Positions 19,089 through 28,619 of a stretch of DNA of 37,624 nucleotides are shown here, in pieces. Source of the stretch: Roseofilum reptotaenium CS-1145 (GTDB taxonomy: Bacteria; Cyanobacteriota; Cyanobacteriia; Cyanobacteriales; Desertifilaceae); the NCBI RefSeq assembly GCF_028330985.1, contig NZ_JAQMUE010000037.1:1-37624 (forward strand), read 5' to 3'. The number at the start of each line of letters is the position of its first letter. The stretch's first letter is position 1. Position numbers and translations under genes: made by a program. The notes below the pieces were generated by a model. The model did not search any database. It was not told where the DNA came from and worked only from the letters and a program-made list of their open reading frames with translations.

Positions 19089-21209
19089 ATGTCCTCAAAG
19101 GGTCGCTTCTCTCGCTATGTGCGCTTGGCCTTTGTGGCTTTGGCGTTTGTATTGTATCCCTACTTGGTCAATCAAATGCCTGCCTTAGCGTTACTGCTCA
19201 AAGATGTGCCGCCGATAGTCATTATTCTTGCAGCCTTGGGTTGTGCGGCTGTTGTCGTTGTCGGGCCAGAATTATTAAATGTAGAGGAGAGCAGTATCGA
19301 GGAGTTATGGAAAAGGTTTGCTGAAGAAAATCAGGGGAAGATTAAAAACCGACTGAAGACTAACCTCGATTTCGGGTGTCATATTGATATTAGTGCCACA
19401 GATTATTATGAAGACGGAGAGCAACCGCAGGCTAAACCAAAACCCGCTTCACCTCAACCCGTTCCCACTCAGCCTGTTTCCGGTAAAGGCTGGCGTTCAT
19501 GGTGGGGAAAGTTCAAGGGCAAAATCAAGCCACCGATGCCGTTGGGACTCTTTGCTACACAATCCGGTTTGGAAGTGCGCTACGAGGTGGAGAATTTCGA
19601 GACGCAAGAGACGACAGAAACTCATCAATCCATTTTAGAACTCTTTGAAGCGGCGAATCGGCGCTTACTGATCTTAGGAGAACCGGGAAGTGGCAAAACT
19701 ACGGAACTGCTGAAACTTGCCGAAGCTTTGGGACAAGAGGCCGTTGATGATGCTCGCAAACCTATCCCGGTGATTTTTGAGCTGTCCGCGTGGCGGGGTG
19801 AGAAAATGCTCGATTGGATGGTGGAACAGATGACAGCGCAGTATGGCTTAAAGCCTGAATTCTGTCGCCAGTGGCTGTTAGCGGATTGGATTATTCCCTT
19901 GCTCGATGGTTTGGATGAGCTAGGACAAGGTAAACATGGCATAAAAGAAGCGGTTGATGCCATTGAGGAGTTGCAAGGGCATTATCAGCAGCAGCAACAA
20001 GCCTTAGTGATTTGTTGCCGAGTTAAAGATTATGAAAGCATTACTGCAGCAACTGAAACTGAACCCAACTGTGGCGTGGGGTTGCAAAAAATTAAGAAAG
20101 CGGTGAGATTATGCGAATTGAGCGATAAGCAAATTAAGGATTATTTAGAGCAACGTCTAGATGAAAAGCAAGGCCCCCCTTCTGGGTTGGAATTTTGGCA
20201 AGGGGTAAAAGATCATCCAGGATGGAAGAAATTAGCAGAAAATCCCATGTTCTTGAATCTGATGCCCATTGCTTACCCAGAAGGATTGCCAGGGGATGCA
20301 CCGGAAAAAGTTGAGGCTTGTGAAAAACAGCTTTTTAATGCGTTTTTGGCGAAAAAGCTGCCCCAACTAGATACTTATAAGCAGAAAGATAAAGATCCGA
20401 GGCATTATCTGGCTTGGTTAGCCGCCAGTATGGGGAAAGAAGGCATTAATCAACGGGAGTTTTTGATTGAATCCTTGCAACCGACATGGCTAGAAAACGC
20501 TCGGCAATACCGACACTATCGCCTGATTATCGGGCTAATTTTCGGGCTAATTTTCGGGCTAATTTTCGGGTTGATTCTGGATAACACCTCTATTCAACTA
20601 ACAGAAGCCCTCGATTTGTCTTGGCAGTCAATCCAGCGCGGATTACGCCAAGCACTGAAGTGGGGGCTGATTATCGGGCTGATTGTCGGGCTGATTATCG
20701 GGCTGATTGTCGAGCTGATTGTCGGGCTGATTGTCGGGTTGATTGTCGGGCTGATTGGAGGACTGATTGTCGGGCTGAGAGCTGACTTACAAGTGAGGCA
20801 ACGTCCCAATGAAGGCATCTGGGAAACGGGCATTAAAACCCTGATTACCATTGGGTTAGCCATACCCCTGTGCCCGCTACTCTTCATTGTACCCCGTTGG
20901 GCAACTGGACAAGAGATCGATCTGCTGACCAGCTTCATTCAAGGGGTAGGAATGGGAGTATTAATCGGATTTTTAGTTGGTGGTGGTGTTGCCTTAGTTC
21001 AACATATTTCCCTGCGTTGGGTGTTGTCTCGTCAGGGAAATATGCCTGGAAATTATGCTGGCTTTCTCACTCAAGCCAGTCAAGCAGGAATGTTAAAACA
21101 ATCGGGGGGACGGTTTCGCTTTTATCACGACAAACTGCGAGAACATTTAGCCCAAGAAGTCAACCTCCCAGCCTATACTCTACCCCCACACCACATAAGG
21201 AGATGGTGA
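19089..21209 (+). CDS. NACHT-domain NTPase with repetitive glycine-rich membrane segments
   Basis: 706 residues. Two N-terminal hydrophobic segments (about 12-36 and 41-63) are followed by a Pro-rich linker. The NACHT module begins near 175: Walker A is GEPGSGKTT (197-205), Walker B is IIPLLDGLDEL (268-278), and a downstream sensor region includes ICCRVKDYES. Residues about 476-492 and 526-564 are GLIF/GLIV tetrapeptide runs, followed by two further hydrophobic helices. The C-terminus carries FRFYHDKLREHLAQ, the closing motif of many cyanobacterial NACHT proteins. NACHT NTPases are STAND signalling ATPases, several of which act in phage defence or regulated cell death; a role here is inference. 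No dedicated effector or sensor domain is recognisable apart from the membrane parts. It sits alone between repeat copy B and dusB. Confidence 0.88.
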   Translation: MSSKGRFSRYVRLAFVALAFVLYPYLVNQMPALALLLKDVPPIVIILAALGCAAVVVVGPELLNVEESSIEELWKRFAEENQGKIKNRLKTNLDFGCHIDISATDYYEDGEQPQAKPKPASPQPVPTQPVSGKGWRSWWGKFKGKIKPPMPLGLFATQSGLEVRYEVENFETQETTETHQSILELFEAANRRLLILGEPGSGKTTELLKLAEALGQEAVDDARKPIPVIFELSAWRGEKMLDWMVEQMTAQYGLKPEFCRQWLLADWIIPLLDGLDELGQGKHGIKEAVDAIEELQGHYQQQQQALVICCRVKDYESITAATETEPNCGVGLQKIKKAVRLCELSDKQIKDYLEQRLDEKQGPPSGLEFWQGVKDHPGWKKLAENPMFLNLMPIAYPEGLPGDAPEKVEACEKQLFNAFLAKKLPQLDTYKQKDKDPRHYLAWLAASMGKEGINQREFLIESLQPTWLENARQYRHYRLIIGLIFGLIFGLIFGLILDNTSIQLTEALDLSWQSIQRGLRQALKWGLIIGLIVGLIIGLIVELIVGLIVGLIVGLIGGLIVGLRADLQVRQRPNEGIWETGIKTLITIGLAIPLCPLLFIVPRWATGQEIDLLTSFIQGVGMGVLIGFLVGGGVALVQHISLRWVLSRQGNMPGNYAGFLTQASQAGMLKQSGGRFRFYHDKLREHLAQEVNLPAYTLPPHHIRRW
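20531..20578 (+). repeat. 12-bp in-frame tandem repeat, block 1 (inside NACHT gene)
   Basis: CGGGCTAATTTT occurs three times in perfect tandem at 20531-20566, then a diverged unit. Each unit encodes one GLIF step, so copy-number change would keep frame and alter membrane-segment length. Confidence 0.92.
20664..20778 (+). repeat. 12-bp in-frame tandem repeat, block 2 (inside NACHT gene)
   Basis: About nine and a half units of GGGCTGATTGTC and close variants (ATC for GTC, one GAG for GGG, one GGA) encode (GLIV)n. The opposite strand has an open frame (20594-20938) that is a low-complexity shadow. Confidence 0.92.
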
Positions 21210-21361
21210 GAATAATTTAAACCCTAAATTCCTCTTAAACAAAGGGACTTTTACTGCCCCCTTTTCCAAGGGGGGTTGGGGGGATCTTTACCTTGACTGT
21301 TGTACAATTAAACGGAAACAGTTTCCACTGAAAACGCAAACGCTCATCCCATAGACTCACC

Positions 21362-22405
21362 ATGGTTGCCTTGTCTCCAGAACTGAAAACCCGACTCTCT
21401 TCTCCTCTAAAAATTGGCACGGTAGAAGTTAACTCTAGGGTCTTACAATCGCCCCTATCTGGGGTGACGGATTTGGTCTTTCGTCGCCTGGTGCGTCGCT
21501 ATGCGCCCAGTTCCATGATGTATACGGAAATGGTGAACGCTACGGGATTACACTATGTGCGCGAGTTGCCGAAACTGATGGAGGTAGACCCGAATGAGCG
21601 CCCCATTAGTATTCAACTCTTTGACTGTCGCCCCGATTTTTTGGCCGAAGCGGCACAAATGGCCGTGGAGGAAGGAGCGGATACAGTAGATATTAATATG
21701 GGCTGTCCGGTCAATAAGATTACGAAAAATGGGGGTGGTTCGTCTTTATTGCGCGAGCCGGAAGTGGCGGAGGCGATTGTGCGAGAAGTGGCTCAAGCGG
21801 TTGAGGTTCCGGTAACCGTGAAGACGCGCATTGGCTGGTCAAATCAAGAAATTAATATCCTGGAGTTTGCGCAACGGATGCAGGATGCGGGGGCAAAAAT
21901 GTTGACGCTCCACGGTCGGACTCGCGCCCAGGGGTATAATGGGCCGGCCCGTTGGGAATGGATCGCGAAAGTTAAGGAGATTTTGTCCATCCCAGTTATT
22001 GGCAATGGGGATATTTTCTCTGTGGAAGCGGCAGTACGCTGTTTGGAGGAAACCAAAGCAGATGGGGTGATGTGTTCGCGAGGGACGTTGGGGTATCCGT
22101 TTTTGGTAGGAGAAATTGATTATTTCTTGAAGACGGGAGAAAAATTGCCCGAACCAACGCCGATCGCCCGTTTAGAATGTGCCAAGGAGCATTTACGAGC
22201 CTTGTACGAGTATAAGGGCGATCGCGGCATCCGTCAGGCCCGCAAGCATATGACTTGGTACGCGAAGGAGTTCTATGGTGCGGGAGAACTGCGCGGTAAG
22301 TTAGCGCGGATTGAATCTGTGGAAGACGGGGTAACCTTATTAGAAGGGGCGATCGCCAAACTGATGGAATTAGACCTCGATCCTGCTCCTGTACCCATGG
22401 GTTAG
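21362..22405 (+). CDS. dusB: tRNA-dihydrouridine synthase (DusB/NifR3 type)
   Basis: 347 residues. The flavin TIM-barrel shows LQSPLSGVTDLVFRRL at strand 1, SIQLFDCRPDFLAEAA, and the catalytic-Cys loop DINMGCPVNKITKNGGGSSL with Cys115. VTVKTRIGW, LTLHGRTRAQGYNGPARWEW and IPVIGNGDIFSVEAA, all FMN/substrate signature segments, follow. The C-terminal helical domain has RQARKHMTWYAK, as in DusB. It reduces uridine to dihydrouridine in tRNA D-loops. It seems to be a single-gene unit; the 152 bp upstream include GC-rich CCCCCTTTTCCAAGGGGGG, a possible terminator of the NACHT gene lacking a T-tract. Confidence 0.93.
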   Translation: MVALSPELKTRLSSPLKIGTVEVNSRVLQSPLSGVTDLVFRRLVRRYAPSSMMYTEMVNATGLHYVRELPKLMEVDPNERPISIQLFDCRPDFLAEAAQMAVEEGADTVDINMGCPVNKITKNGGGSSLLREPEVAEAIVREVAQAVEVPVTVKTRIGWSNQEINILEFAQRMQDAGAKMLTLHGRTRAQGYNGPARWEWIAKVKEILSIPVIGNGDIFSVEAAVRCLEETKADGVMCSRGTLGYPFLVGEIDYFLKTGEKLPEPTPIARLECAKEHLRALYEYKGDRGIRQARKHMTWYAKEFYGAGELRGKLARIESVEDGVTLLEGAIAKLMELDLDPAPVPMG

Positions 22406-22479
22406 TTTTCCCCAGTTTCCGGGAGATAGCCCGCAGTTGGGTGTATGGTCAAGAATGGCATTTAGACAGGAATGTGGTT

Positions 22480-22869
22480 ATGAAAGCGCTAAAAATGGTG
22501 GCTTTAGTCGGAGGAGTGGCGATCGCTACCGTAACCGGAGCAATGGTTGCCACCAACCCCAAATCCTCCAACTATGAAGAGTTTGCCTCCCAACAGTTAG
22601 TCGAATACCTCCAAGAAAACGTTTGCGACAAAGCCGATCAAAGCTTTGGCAACATCCTGCAAGAATCTTGCGATAACTTCCTCCAAGAAGCTCGACCCCA
22701 ACTGCAAACCATCATTGCCCAACGCACCGAGCGTCAAGACTATATACTGTTTAGTGTCTATCGAACTAATCTATCAATTGCCGCCTTTCTGCCTGCTTAC
22801 GAATTTGAAACCCTAGGAGTTTTTTCCCATTTCCATATCTTGAAGGCAGAAGAAAGATCCGCCCAATAA
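22480..22869 (+). CDS. DUF4359-family protein
   Basis: About 129 residues starting MKALKMVALVGGVAIATVTG, a signal-anchor-like hydrophobic segment. ATG 22480 (after ACAGGAATG) is preferred to an in-frame GTG at 22441, which would put 13 polar residues before it. Family text includes ATNPKSSNYEEFASQQLVEY, LQENVCDKA, QRTERQDYILFSVYRT and FETLGVFSHFHI, which I recognise as DUF4359, a small cyanobacterial exported or membrane-attached family of unknown function. It precedes the Ser/Thr kinase gene by 27 bp on the same strand, so the two may be cotranscribed. Confidence 0.8.
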   Translation: MKALKMVALVGGVAIATVTGAMVATNPKSSNYEEFASQQLVEYLQENVCDKADQSFGNILQESCDNFLQEARPQLQTIIAQRTERQDYILFSVYRTNLSIAAFLPAYEFETLGVFSHFHILKAEERSAQ

Positions 22870-22896
22870 CGTCACTTTCGTTGTCAGGATATCCCC

Positions 22897-24420
22897 ATGA
22901 GTTACTGTGTTAACCCCGAGTGCAAATCCCCCCAAAATCCCGATAACACTAAATTTTGCTCCAGTTGTGGCACTTCCCTCTATCTCCGACAACGCTATCG
23001 GCCGATTAGTCAACTCGGTCAAGGGGGATTTGGTAAAACCTTTATTGCTATTGACGAAGATATTCCGTCCCAACCTCTCCGAGTCGTCAAACAACTCTAT
23101 CTCAAGGGGTTTAGCGATCGGGTCGTTCATAAAGCTCAACGGTTATTTCGTCAAGAAGCTGTTCGTTTAGATGAGCTAGGAAAACACAATCAAATTCCCG
23201 ATTTACTCGCCAATTTTGAACAAGATCAACAGCTTTATTTAGTGCAAGAATTTGTAGACGGTCCAACCCTCACTCAGGAATTGCAACAAAAAGGGGGTTA
23301 TGAACCCGAAGAAATTGAACAACTGCTGCGAGATCTTTTACCCGTTTTACAGTTTGTTCATGATAATCAGGTCATTCATCGGGATATTAAACCTCAAAAT
23401 ATCATCCGCCGCAAAAAGGATAATCTACCCGTATTAATTGATTTTGGCGTATCGAAATGGGTTTCACAAACCACCTTAAACCAAACCGGAACGATCGTTG
23501 GTAGTGCAGAATATATGCCCTTAGAACAGTTGCGAGGGAAAGTTTTTCCAGCCAGTGATTTATATAGCTTAGGAGCCACTTGTCTCCATTTGTTAACGGG
23601 ACTGGCTCCCTTAGAACTCTATGATATTGCGAATGAAAAATGGGTATGGCGAGACTATTTACTCCCAGAAAAACGGGTGAATTTAACGTTAGCCCAAACC
23701 CTCGATCGCATGGTTGCCCGGAATTTAAAACAACGCTTTCAATCAGCCTCAGAAGTACTATCTGTATTATCAGTTTCTCCTGGTTCCTTCACTTCTATAG
23801 CAGCTTCCAAATCCCAAAAACCTAAATCTCAAAAACCGAAACCTCTCACTTCCCGTCCCTCTTCAAGTCGCACCGCTATCAGTAACCAACCCACAGAAGT
23901 TACCCCTAAAGCATTTAACCCCCTTCATATGGTTAAAACTTGGGTTTTTGGCTCCTCCGAACTCCCCGTAGAATTGAAGTCTGCTGTGGGTGTTGATTAT
24001 ACAAAATTGCAAAATCTACTGCAAATGAAGCGCTGGAAAGCAGCCGATCAAGAGACCTGGAATTGTCTTCATAAAGCATCGGGTAAACCGATTAGCTCTT
24101 TTTTAGATCCTCGTAATATCACGGATATTCATTGTGAAGATTTCCAGACCGTCGATCGACTGTGGGTTGAGGCCAGTGAGGGACGCTTTGGGTTTACGCT
24201 TCAGTTTCAGGTCTATCAACAAGCAGGAGAAGAGTACTTCCCGTTTTGCCAAGCCCTGAAGTGGCCCTTGCGGCCCAGTGGCAATACGGAGGACTATATT
24301 CAGTATAAAAGTAATGCTCCCGTCGCTCACCTTCCCTCTCCCGCTCGCTTCAAAGGATCGGATTGGTCAAAGCATGTAGAGGCGATCGCTTCTAAGTGTA
24401 TTATTTGTGGATTGGTTTAG
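22897..24420 (+). CDS. Serine/threonine protein kinase with zinc ribbon and GUN4-like C-terminus
   Basis: 507 residues. An N-terminal zinc ribbon has cysteines at 4, 9, 21 and 24. The Hanks-type kinase domain (about 34-300) has glycine loop GQGGFGKTF, Lys65 in VVKQL, catalytic loop HRDIKPQN (161-168) and DFGVSKW (182-188). An activation-segment GSAEYMPLEQLRG follows. A Lys/Pro/Ser-rich linker (303-345) leads to a C-terminal domain (about 360-500) with LQNLLQMKRWKAADQETW, CEDFQTVDRLWVEASEGRFG and FTLQFQVY, which resembles GUN4. GUN4 domains bind tetrapyrroles and stimulate Mg-chelatase; here it may bind a porphyrin or just mediate contacts. The kinase appears catalytically complete. Kinase-GUN4 fusions are a known cyanobacterial class. 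Confidence 0.9.
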   Translation: MSYCVNPECKSPQNPDNTKFCSSCGTSLYLRQRYRPISQLGQGGFGKTFIAIDEDIPSQPLRVVKQLYLKGFSDRVVHKAQRLFRQEAVRLDELGKHNQIPDLLANFEQDQQLYLVQEFVDGPTLTQELQQKGGYEPEEIEQLLRDLLPVLQFVHDNQVIHRDIKPQNIIRRKKDNLPVLIDFGVSKWVSQTTLNQTGTIVGSAEYMPLEQLRGKVFPASDLYSLGATCLHLLTGLAPLELYDIANEKWVWRDYLLPEKRVNLTLAQTLDRMVARNLKQRFQSASEVLSVLSVSPGSFTSIAASKSQKPKSQKPKPLTSRPSSSRTAISNQPTEVTPKAFNPLHMVKTWVFGSSELPVELKSAVGVDYTKLQNLLQMKRWKAADQETWNCLHKASGKPISSFLDPRNITDIHCEDFQTVDRLWVEASEGRFGFTLQFQVYQQAGEEYFPFCQALKWPLRPSGNTEDYIQYKSNAPVAHLPSPARFKGSDWSKHVEAIASKCIICGLV

Positions 24421-24446
24421 AGTTTTTGAGTTTTCTGTTATATTTT

Positions 24447-24475
24447 CCTAAGGAATATATAAGGATACTTAGGAT
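24447..24475. repeat. Inverted repeat related to the 45-bp palindrome
   Basis: TCCTAAG (24447-24453) is inverted as CTTAGGA (24469-24475). The minus strand contains CCTAAG then TATCCTTAT, matching the arm at 10868-10888 with one base gap. It may act as a 3' end for the Ser/Thr kinase mRNA. Confidence 0.6.
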
Positions 24476-24497
24476 ATCTTTTATTGCCTTTCACCTC

Positions 24498-24523
24498 TTG
24501 CCGGTTGCCGGTTGCCGGTTGCC
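24498..24523. repeat. Heptanucleotide tandem repeat (TTGCCGG)
   Basis: Three full units of TTGCCGG plus a partial fourth, between the Ser/Thr kinase and the hybrid kinase; a cyanobacterial STRR. It gives a spurious in-frame extension to the following gene. Confidence 0.9.
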
Positions 24524-24549
24524 TTATTATATATAAAAAAACAATAAAG

Positions 24550-27477
24550 ATGGTAGCATTAAAGCCTCCTCGACCTCAAATTTTAATTATTGATGATTCC
24601 ATGAACAACCTGCATGTTCTGTGCAGCGCCCTCAAACAAGCAGGCTATAAAGCTCGTGGTGTCAAAAATAGTAAGATGGCTCTGATTAGTATTCAAGCTG
24701 CTCCTCCGGATCTAATCTTACTTGATATTAGAATGCCCGATCTTAATGGCTACCAAGTCTGTCAACGGTTAAAAGAAAACCCAAGAATGTCTCATATTCC
24801 CGTAATTTTCATTAGTGCCTTGGATGATCCCATTGACTTAATCCGAGCCTTTGAAGTCGGAGGATGTGACTATATTACCAAACCCTTTCAGATTGAAGAA
24901 GTTTTGGTCAGAATCAAGCACCAATTAAGAATTCAGACTTTAGAAAAACAACTCCTCGATCAAAATCACCAATTACAATACGAAATCGAACAGCAGGAAA
25001 AAACTCAAAAGGCACTCCAGGAGTCAGAAGAAAAATTTTCTAAAGCTTTTTTACTCAGTCCTTATCCCATGGCGATCGCCGCATATCCTGATGGAGAATT
25101 CATCGATCTCAATCAAGCTTTTCTAGATATTACGGGATATTCTAAAGCAGAAACCATTGGTAAAACCCCGATGGAGATGAATTTGTGCGCTAATTCTAAG
25201 CAACAAGATCTGCTCTTAGAAGAACTCAAGCGATCGCAGCGCCTCCAAAACTACGAACTCCAAGTTTTAACCAAAACCTCAGAAGTCCGCACGGTTCTCC
25301 TCTCGGCTGAATTACTTAATTTGCAAGCTAAATTTTATATTTTGTGTTTATTTGATGATATTACTGAACGCAAAAAAATAGAAATCGAACACAACCAAGT
25401 ATTAACGGAGTTAAAGGAGAAAATCAAACTCGAAAGAGCCACCCGTCAAATCCTTGAACGGATGCGCAGTACCCTAGATATGGAACAAGTGTTCTACACC
25501 ATCACCGAGGATATCCGCCAAACCCTACAGTGCGATCGCGTGGGTATATTTCGCTTTAATCCGGACTGGAGTGGCCAATTTGTGGCCGAATCTGTGGGCA
25601 AAGGTTGGGTATCCGTAATGACTAACCCCTTTGTCTCTCTAGAGAGCGATCGCTGTTTCGTCAATCTCTACACCCCAGATCCTCCGATCATCACCGATAC
25701 CCACTTCCAAAACAACCGCAGCGGACGCTACAAATACCCAACAACCTATTTCTGCGTTCCCGACATCGAACAAGCAGGATTCAACGACTGCTATCTCGAT
25801 CTCCTGCGCCAATTCCAAGCAACAGCCTATCTGACCGTTCCCCTATTCACCGAAACCGAATTTTGGGGACTCCTAGCCTGTTATCAAAACTCTAGTCCCC
25901 GCTTCTGGACAGACAGTGAAATTCATTTTGTGGTCGAAATTGGCGAACAACTTGGCATCACTTTGCAACAAGCCAAAGTCCTCGAAACTGCCCAACGACA
26001 ATCCCAAGAACTAGCCCAGGCCAAAGATCTCGCCGAAGGAGCCAACCAAGCAAAAAGTGAATTCTTAGCCAAAATGACCCATGAACTGCGAACTCCCCTC
26101 AATGGTATTTTAGGCTTTACCCAAATTCTGCAACAAGATGCAAACCTCAGCCATGGAGTCCAAGACTACTTAAGCATTATTCACCAAAGTGGCGAACATC
26201 TATTGCACTTAATTAACGATGTTTTAGATATGTCCAAACTTGAATCTGGGCGCATCAAACTCTATCCCCAACCCTTCGATTTCTACCAATTTCTCGACTC
26301 CCTCAGCCGTCTCATCCGAACTCGAGCCACAACCAAAGGACTGACTTTTCAATTAATTCAGGAAGAGAATATTCCCAAAACCATCCAAACCGATGAACAT
26401 AAACTTCGACAAGTCCTGATTAATTTACTCGATAATAGTATTAAATTCACTCCTTCAGGCATTATTACCCTCCGGATTTCTTGCCCTTCCTATTTATACT
26501 TCGAGGTAGAAGATACAGGGATTGGCATGTCTTCAGAATTCTTATCCACCCTATTTAATCCATTTTCTAACCCCCCGTCCCAAGACGGAACCGGGTTAGG
26601 TCTGGCCCTGAGTCAAAGATTAGTTAATTTAATGGGAGGACAAATTAAAGTCAAAAGCCAAGTGAACCAGGGGTCTCGGTTTAGCTTTCAAATTCCTTTT
26701 ATTCTGGACAAAAGTATTCATCCTAATGAGGAGAGTAGCCCTTCCCCAGTCATTGGACTCGCCCCGAATCAACCGAACTATCGTATATTAGTAATTGAAG
26801 ATCACTGGGCCAGCCGACAATACTTAGTGAATCTACTACAATCCGTTGGATTTCAAGTCCGCGAAGTCACTCAAACTGAAGAAGCCATAATTCTATGTAA
26901 AAACTGGTTACCCGATTTAATTTTGATGGATATCCAACTCTCGGCAATCTCTAGTCATACCCTCACTGAGACCATTCGAGCCACACCCAAAGGCAAAGAA
27001 ACCGTGCTAATTGCTCTGATCCCTGAATTGGCCTCAGATCAACTCGGAGATCTTAGAGCAGATGGGTGGGATGACTACATGAAGCAACCCTTTCAAGAAG
27101 AAGTCGTGTGGCAAAAAATTGCCCAGCATTTAGGAGTTCATTATCAATATGCTAACTCATTGGACTCTACCTATCTGACTCCAGAATTGACGGAATTTTC
27201 TAGTGTAGATTGGATAAAGTCTAACCCCGATCCAACGATTGAGAAGGATTCAGACCACTTAAAAGAACGGTTAACACAAATGTCTCCAGATTGGATCGAT
27301 CGGTTATTCCAAGCGGCTCGTAAGGGGTCGGATTCAGAAATTCTTGATTTAATTCAATTCATTCCTTCTGAACACCAAGGTTTAGCTGATAGATTAGAAA
27401 ACTGGTCGAATAACTTTCAATTTGATCGAATCCTAGATCTGGTAAAAAATGTTGCCCATTCCCAAGAAATACTATGA
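24550..27477 (+). CDS. Hybrid histidine kinase REC-PAS-GAF-HisKA-HATPase-REC, cyanobacteriochrome-like
   Basis: 976 residues from ATG 24550; an in-frame TTG at 24484 would translate the STRR and is rejected. REC1 (about 9-120) has Asp59 in [13 protein letters not shown] follows (about 160-275, [19 protein letters not shown]). GAF (about 300-475) has [20 protein letters not shown], a DRCF motif with Cys369, and Cys414 in [11 protein letters not shown]. HisKA has THELRTPLN with His511. HATPase has [11 protein letters not shown] and GTGLGL. REC2 has Asp794 in [11 protein letters not shown] helical tail of ~70 residues closes the protein. There are no membrane helices, so it is cytosolic. The two GAF cysteines sit where DXCF-type cyanobacteriochromes attach bilin, making light sensing plausible but unproven. 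Its stop overlaps the next start by ATGA, so the two kinases are translationally coupled. Confidence 0.93.
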   Translation: MVALKPPRPQILIIDDSMNNLHVLCSALKQAGYKARGVKNSKMALISIQAAPPDLILLDIRMPDLNGYQVCQRLKENPRMSHIPVIFISALDDPIDLIRAFEVGGCDYITKPFQIEEVLVRIKHQLRIQTLEKQLLDQNHQLQYEIEQQEKTQKALQESEEKFSKAFLLSPYPMAIAAYPDGEFIDLNQAFLDITGYSKAETIGKTPMEMNLCANSKQQDLLLEELKRSQRLQNYELQVLTKTSEVRTVLLSAELLNLQAKFYILCLFDDITERKKIEIEHNQVLTELKEKIKLERATRQILERMRSTLDMEQVFYTITEDIRQTLQCDRVGIFRFNPDWSGQFVAESVGKGWVSVMTNPFVSLESDRCFVNLYTPDPPIITDTHFQNNRSGRYKYPTTYFCVPDIEQAGFNDCYLDLLRQFQATAYLTVPLFTETEFWGLLACYQNSSPRFWTDSEIHFVVEIGEQLGITLQQAKVLETAQRQSQELAQAKDLAEGANQAKSEFLAKMTHELRTPLNGILGFTQILQQDANLSHGVQDYLSIIHQSGEHLLHLINDVLDMSKLESGRIKLYPQPFDFYQFLDSLSRLIRTRATTKGLTFQLIQEENIPKTIQTDEHKLRQVLINLLDNSIKFTPSGIITLRISCPSYLYFEVEDTGIGMSSEFLSTLFNPFSNPPSQDGTGLGLALSQRLVNLMGGQIKVKSQVNQGSRFSFQIPFILDKSIHPNEESSPSPVIGLAPNQPNYRILVIEDHWASRQYLVNLLQSVGFQVREVTQTEEAIILCKNWLPDLILMDIQLSAISSHTLTETIRATPKGKETVLIALIPELASDQLGDLRADGWDDYMKQPFQEEVVWQKIAQHLGVHYQYANSLDSTYLTPELTEFSSVDWIKSNPDPTIEKDSDHLKERLTQMSPDWIDRLFQAARKGSDSEILDLIQFIPSEHQGLADRLENWSNNFQFDRILDLVKNVAHSQEIL

Positions 27478-28619
27478 ATATGAACTCTCAACTGATCAAT
27501 TATGCAGAAATTTTAGTTGTTGATGATAACGTCGTCAATGTGCGCTTATTATCAGATATTTTAAGTGGTATGGGCTATGAAGTTCGCAAAGCATTGAGTG
27601 GAAAAGCAGCGATTGACTCCATTTATAGTTGTTTGCCTGACTTGATTTTATTAGATATTAGAATGCCAGAAATGGATGGATATCAAGTATGTGAAGCCTT
27701 AAAAAGCGATCCTAAAACCTATGATATACCCATTATTTTTATTAGTGCTTCAGATGATACGTGGGATAAGGTGAAGGCATTCCAGTTAGGAGGGGCAGAC
27801 TATATTACGAAACCATTTAAGAATGCTGAAGTTTTGGCTAGAGTGAAAAACCATTTACACATTCGTTCTCTGCAACAGCAACTGATTGAAAATAATGAGA
27901 AATTGACTCAAGCCAATCACGAACTAGAGAAATTCACTTCTGTAGTCTCCCATGATTTACAGCAACCGATGCAAAGTATCTTAGGATTTGCTCGCATTCT
28001 GGAGTTTACGTTAAAAGATAAATTAGAACCTGAAGAATATACTCATTTACAAAGTATTATTAGTGCGGGCGACCGCATGAAACGATTAATCCAGGATTTA
28101 TTGATCTATGCCAAAATGGGACAAGAGCAGATCGCTTTAGAACCGGTTGATTGTAATGAAATTATTGGGCAAGTGAAAGAAAACTTAGCCAGTGCGATCG
28201 CCGAACGAAATGTGAATCTTATTTGTTCTTCATTGCCCACGGTGCAAGGGAATGAACTTCAGCTTGTTCAACTGTTTCAAAATTTAATTAACAATGCGAT
28301 TAAATTTACAGCTCCAGATCGACAACCAGAAATTCAAATCAAAGTGGTCATTCGGAAAAACAAATGCTTAATTAGTATCAAAGATAATGGTATTGGTATC
28401 CCCCCAGACAAAACCGGAGAAGTTTTTCAAGTCTTTAAGCGCTTTCATGACTCCAAAAAATATAGTGGTCATGGCATTGGGCTAGCTACATGCCGCAAAA
28501 TTGCTGAGAACCACGGCGGTAAAATTTGGTTTAAATCAGAAGTTGATGTGGGAACATCCTTTTATTTCACTCTTCTAATGTCTGGTGCTGAAGAAGAGAT
28601 TCAGGAAGTAATGGAGTGA
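27474..28619 (+). CDS. Receiver-histidine kinase
   Basis: 381 residues. A REC domain (about 11-125) with Asp61 in [10 protein letters not shown] is followed by a coiled coil, a HisKA of the phytochrome-like kind ([20 protein letters not shown] with His160), and HATPase with [19 protein letters not shown] and [12 protein letters not shown]. It ends at the ATP-binding domain. The ATGA overlap with the preceding hybrid kinase shows coupling; its receiver could take phosphate from the partner and modulate its own kinase. The last 53 bp overlap the convergent kinase gene. Confidence 0.93.
   Translation: MNMNSQLINYAEILVVDDNVVNVRLLSDILSGMGYEVRKALSGKAAIDSIYSCLPDLILLDIRMPEMDGYQVCEALKSDPKTYDIPIIFISASDDTWDKVKAFQLGGADYITKPFKNAEVLARVKNHLHIRSLQQQLIENNEKLTQANHELEKFTSVVSHDLQQPMQSILGFARILEFTLKDKLEPEEYTHLQSIISAGDRMKRLIQDLLIYAKMGQEQIALEPVDCNEIIGQVKENLASAIAERNVNLICSSLPTVQGNELQLVQLFQNLINNAIKFTAPDRQPEIQIKVVIRKNKCLISIKDNGIGIPPDKTGEVFQVFKRFHDSKKYSGHGIGLATCRKIAENHGGKIWFKSEVDVGTSFYFTLLMSGAEEEIQEVME

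Noticed and set aside
20594-20938. Antisense ORF with (ISPT)n low complexity
   Set aside because: It is the opposite strand of the GLIV tandem repeat in the NACHT gene.
24484-24549. 22-residue extension of the cyanobacteriochrome-like kinase
   Set aside because: It starts at TTG and translates the TTGCCGG repeat; ATG 24550 begins just before the receiver domain.
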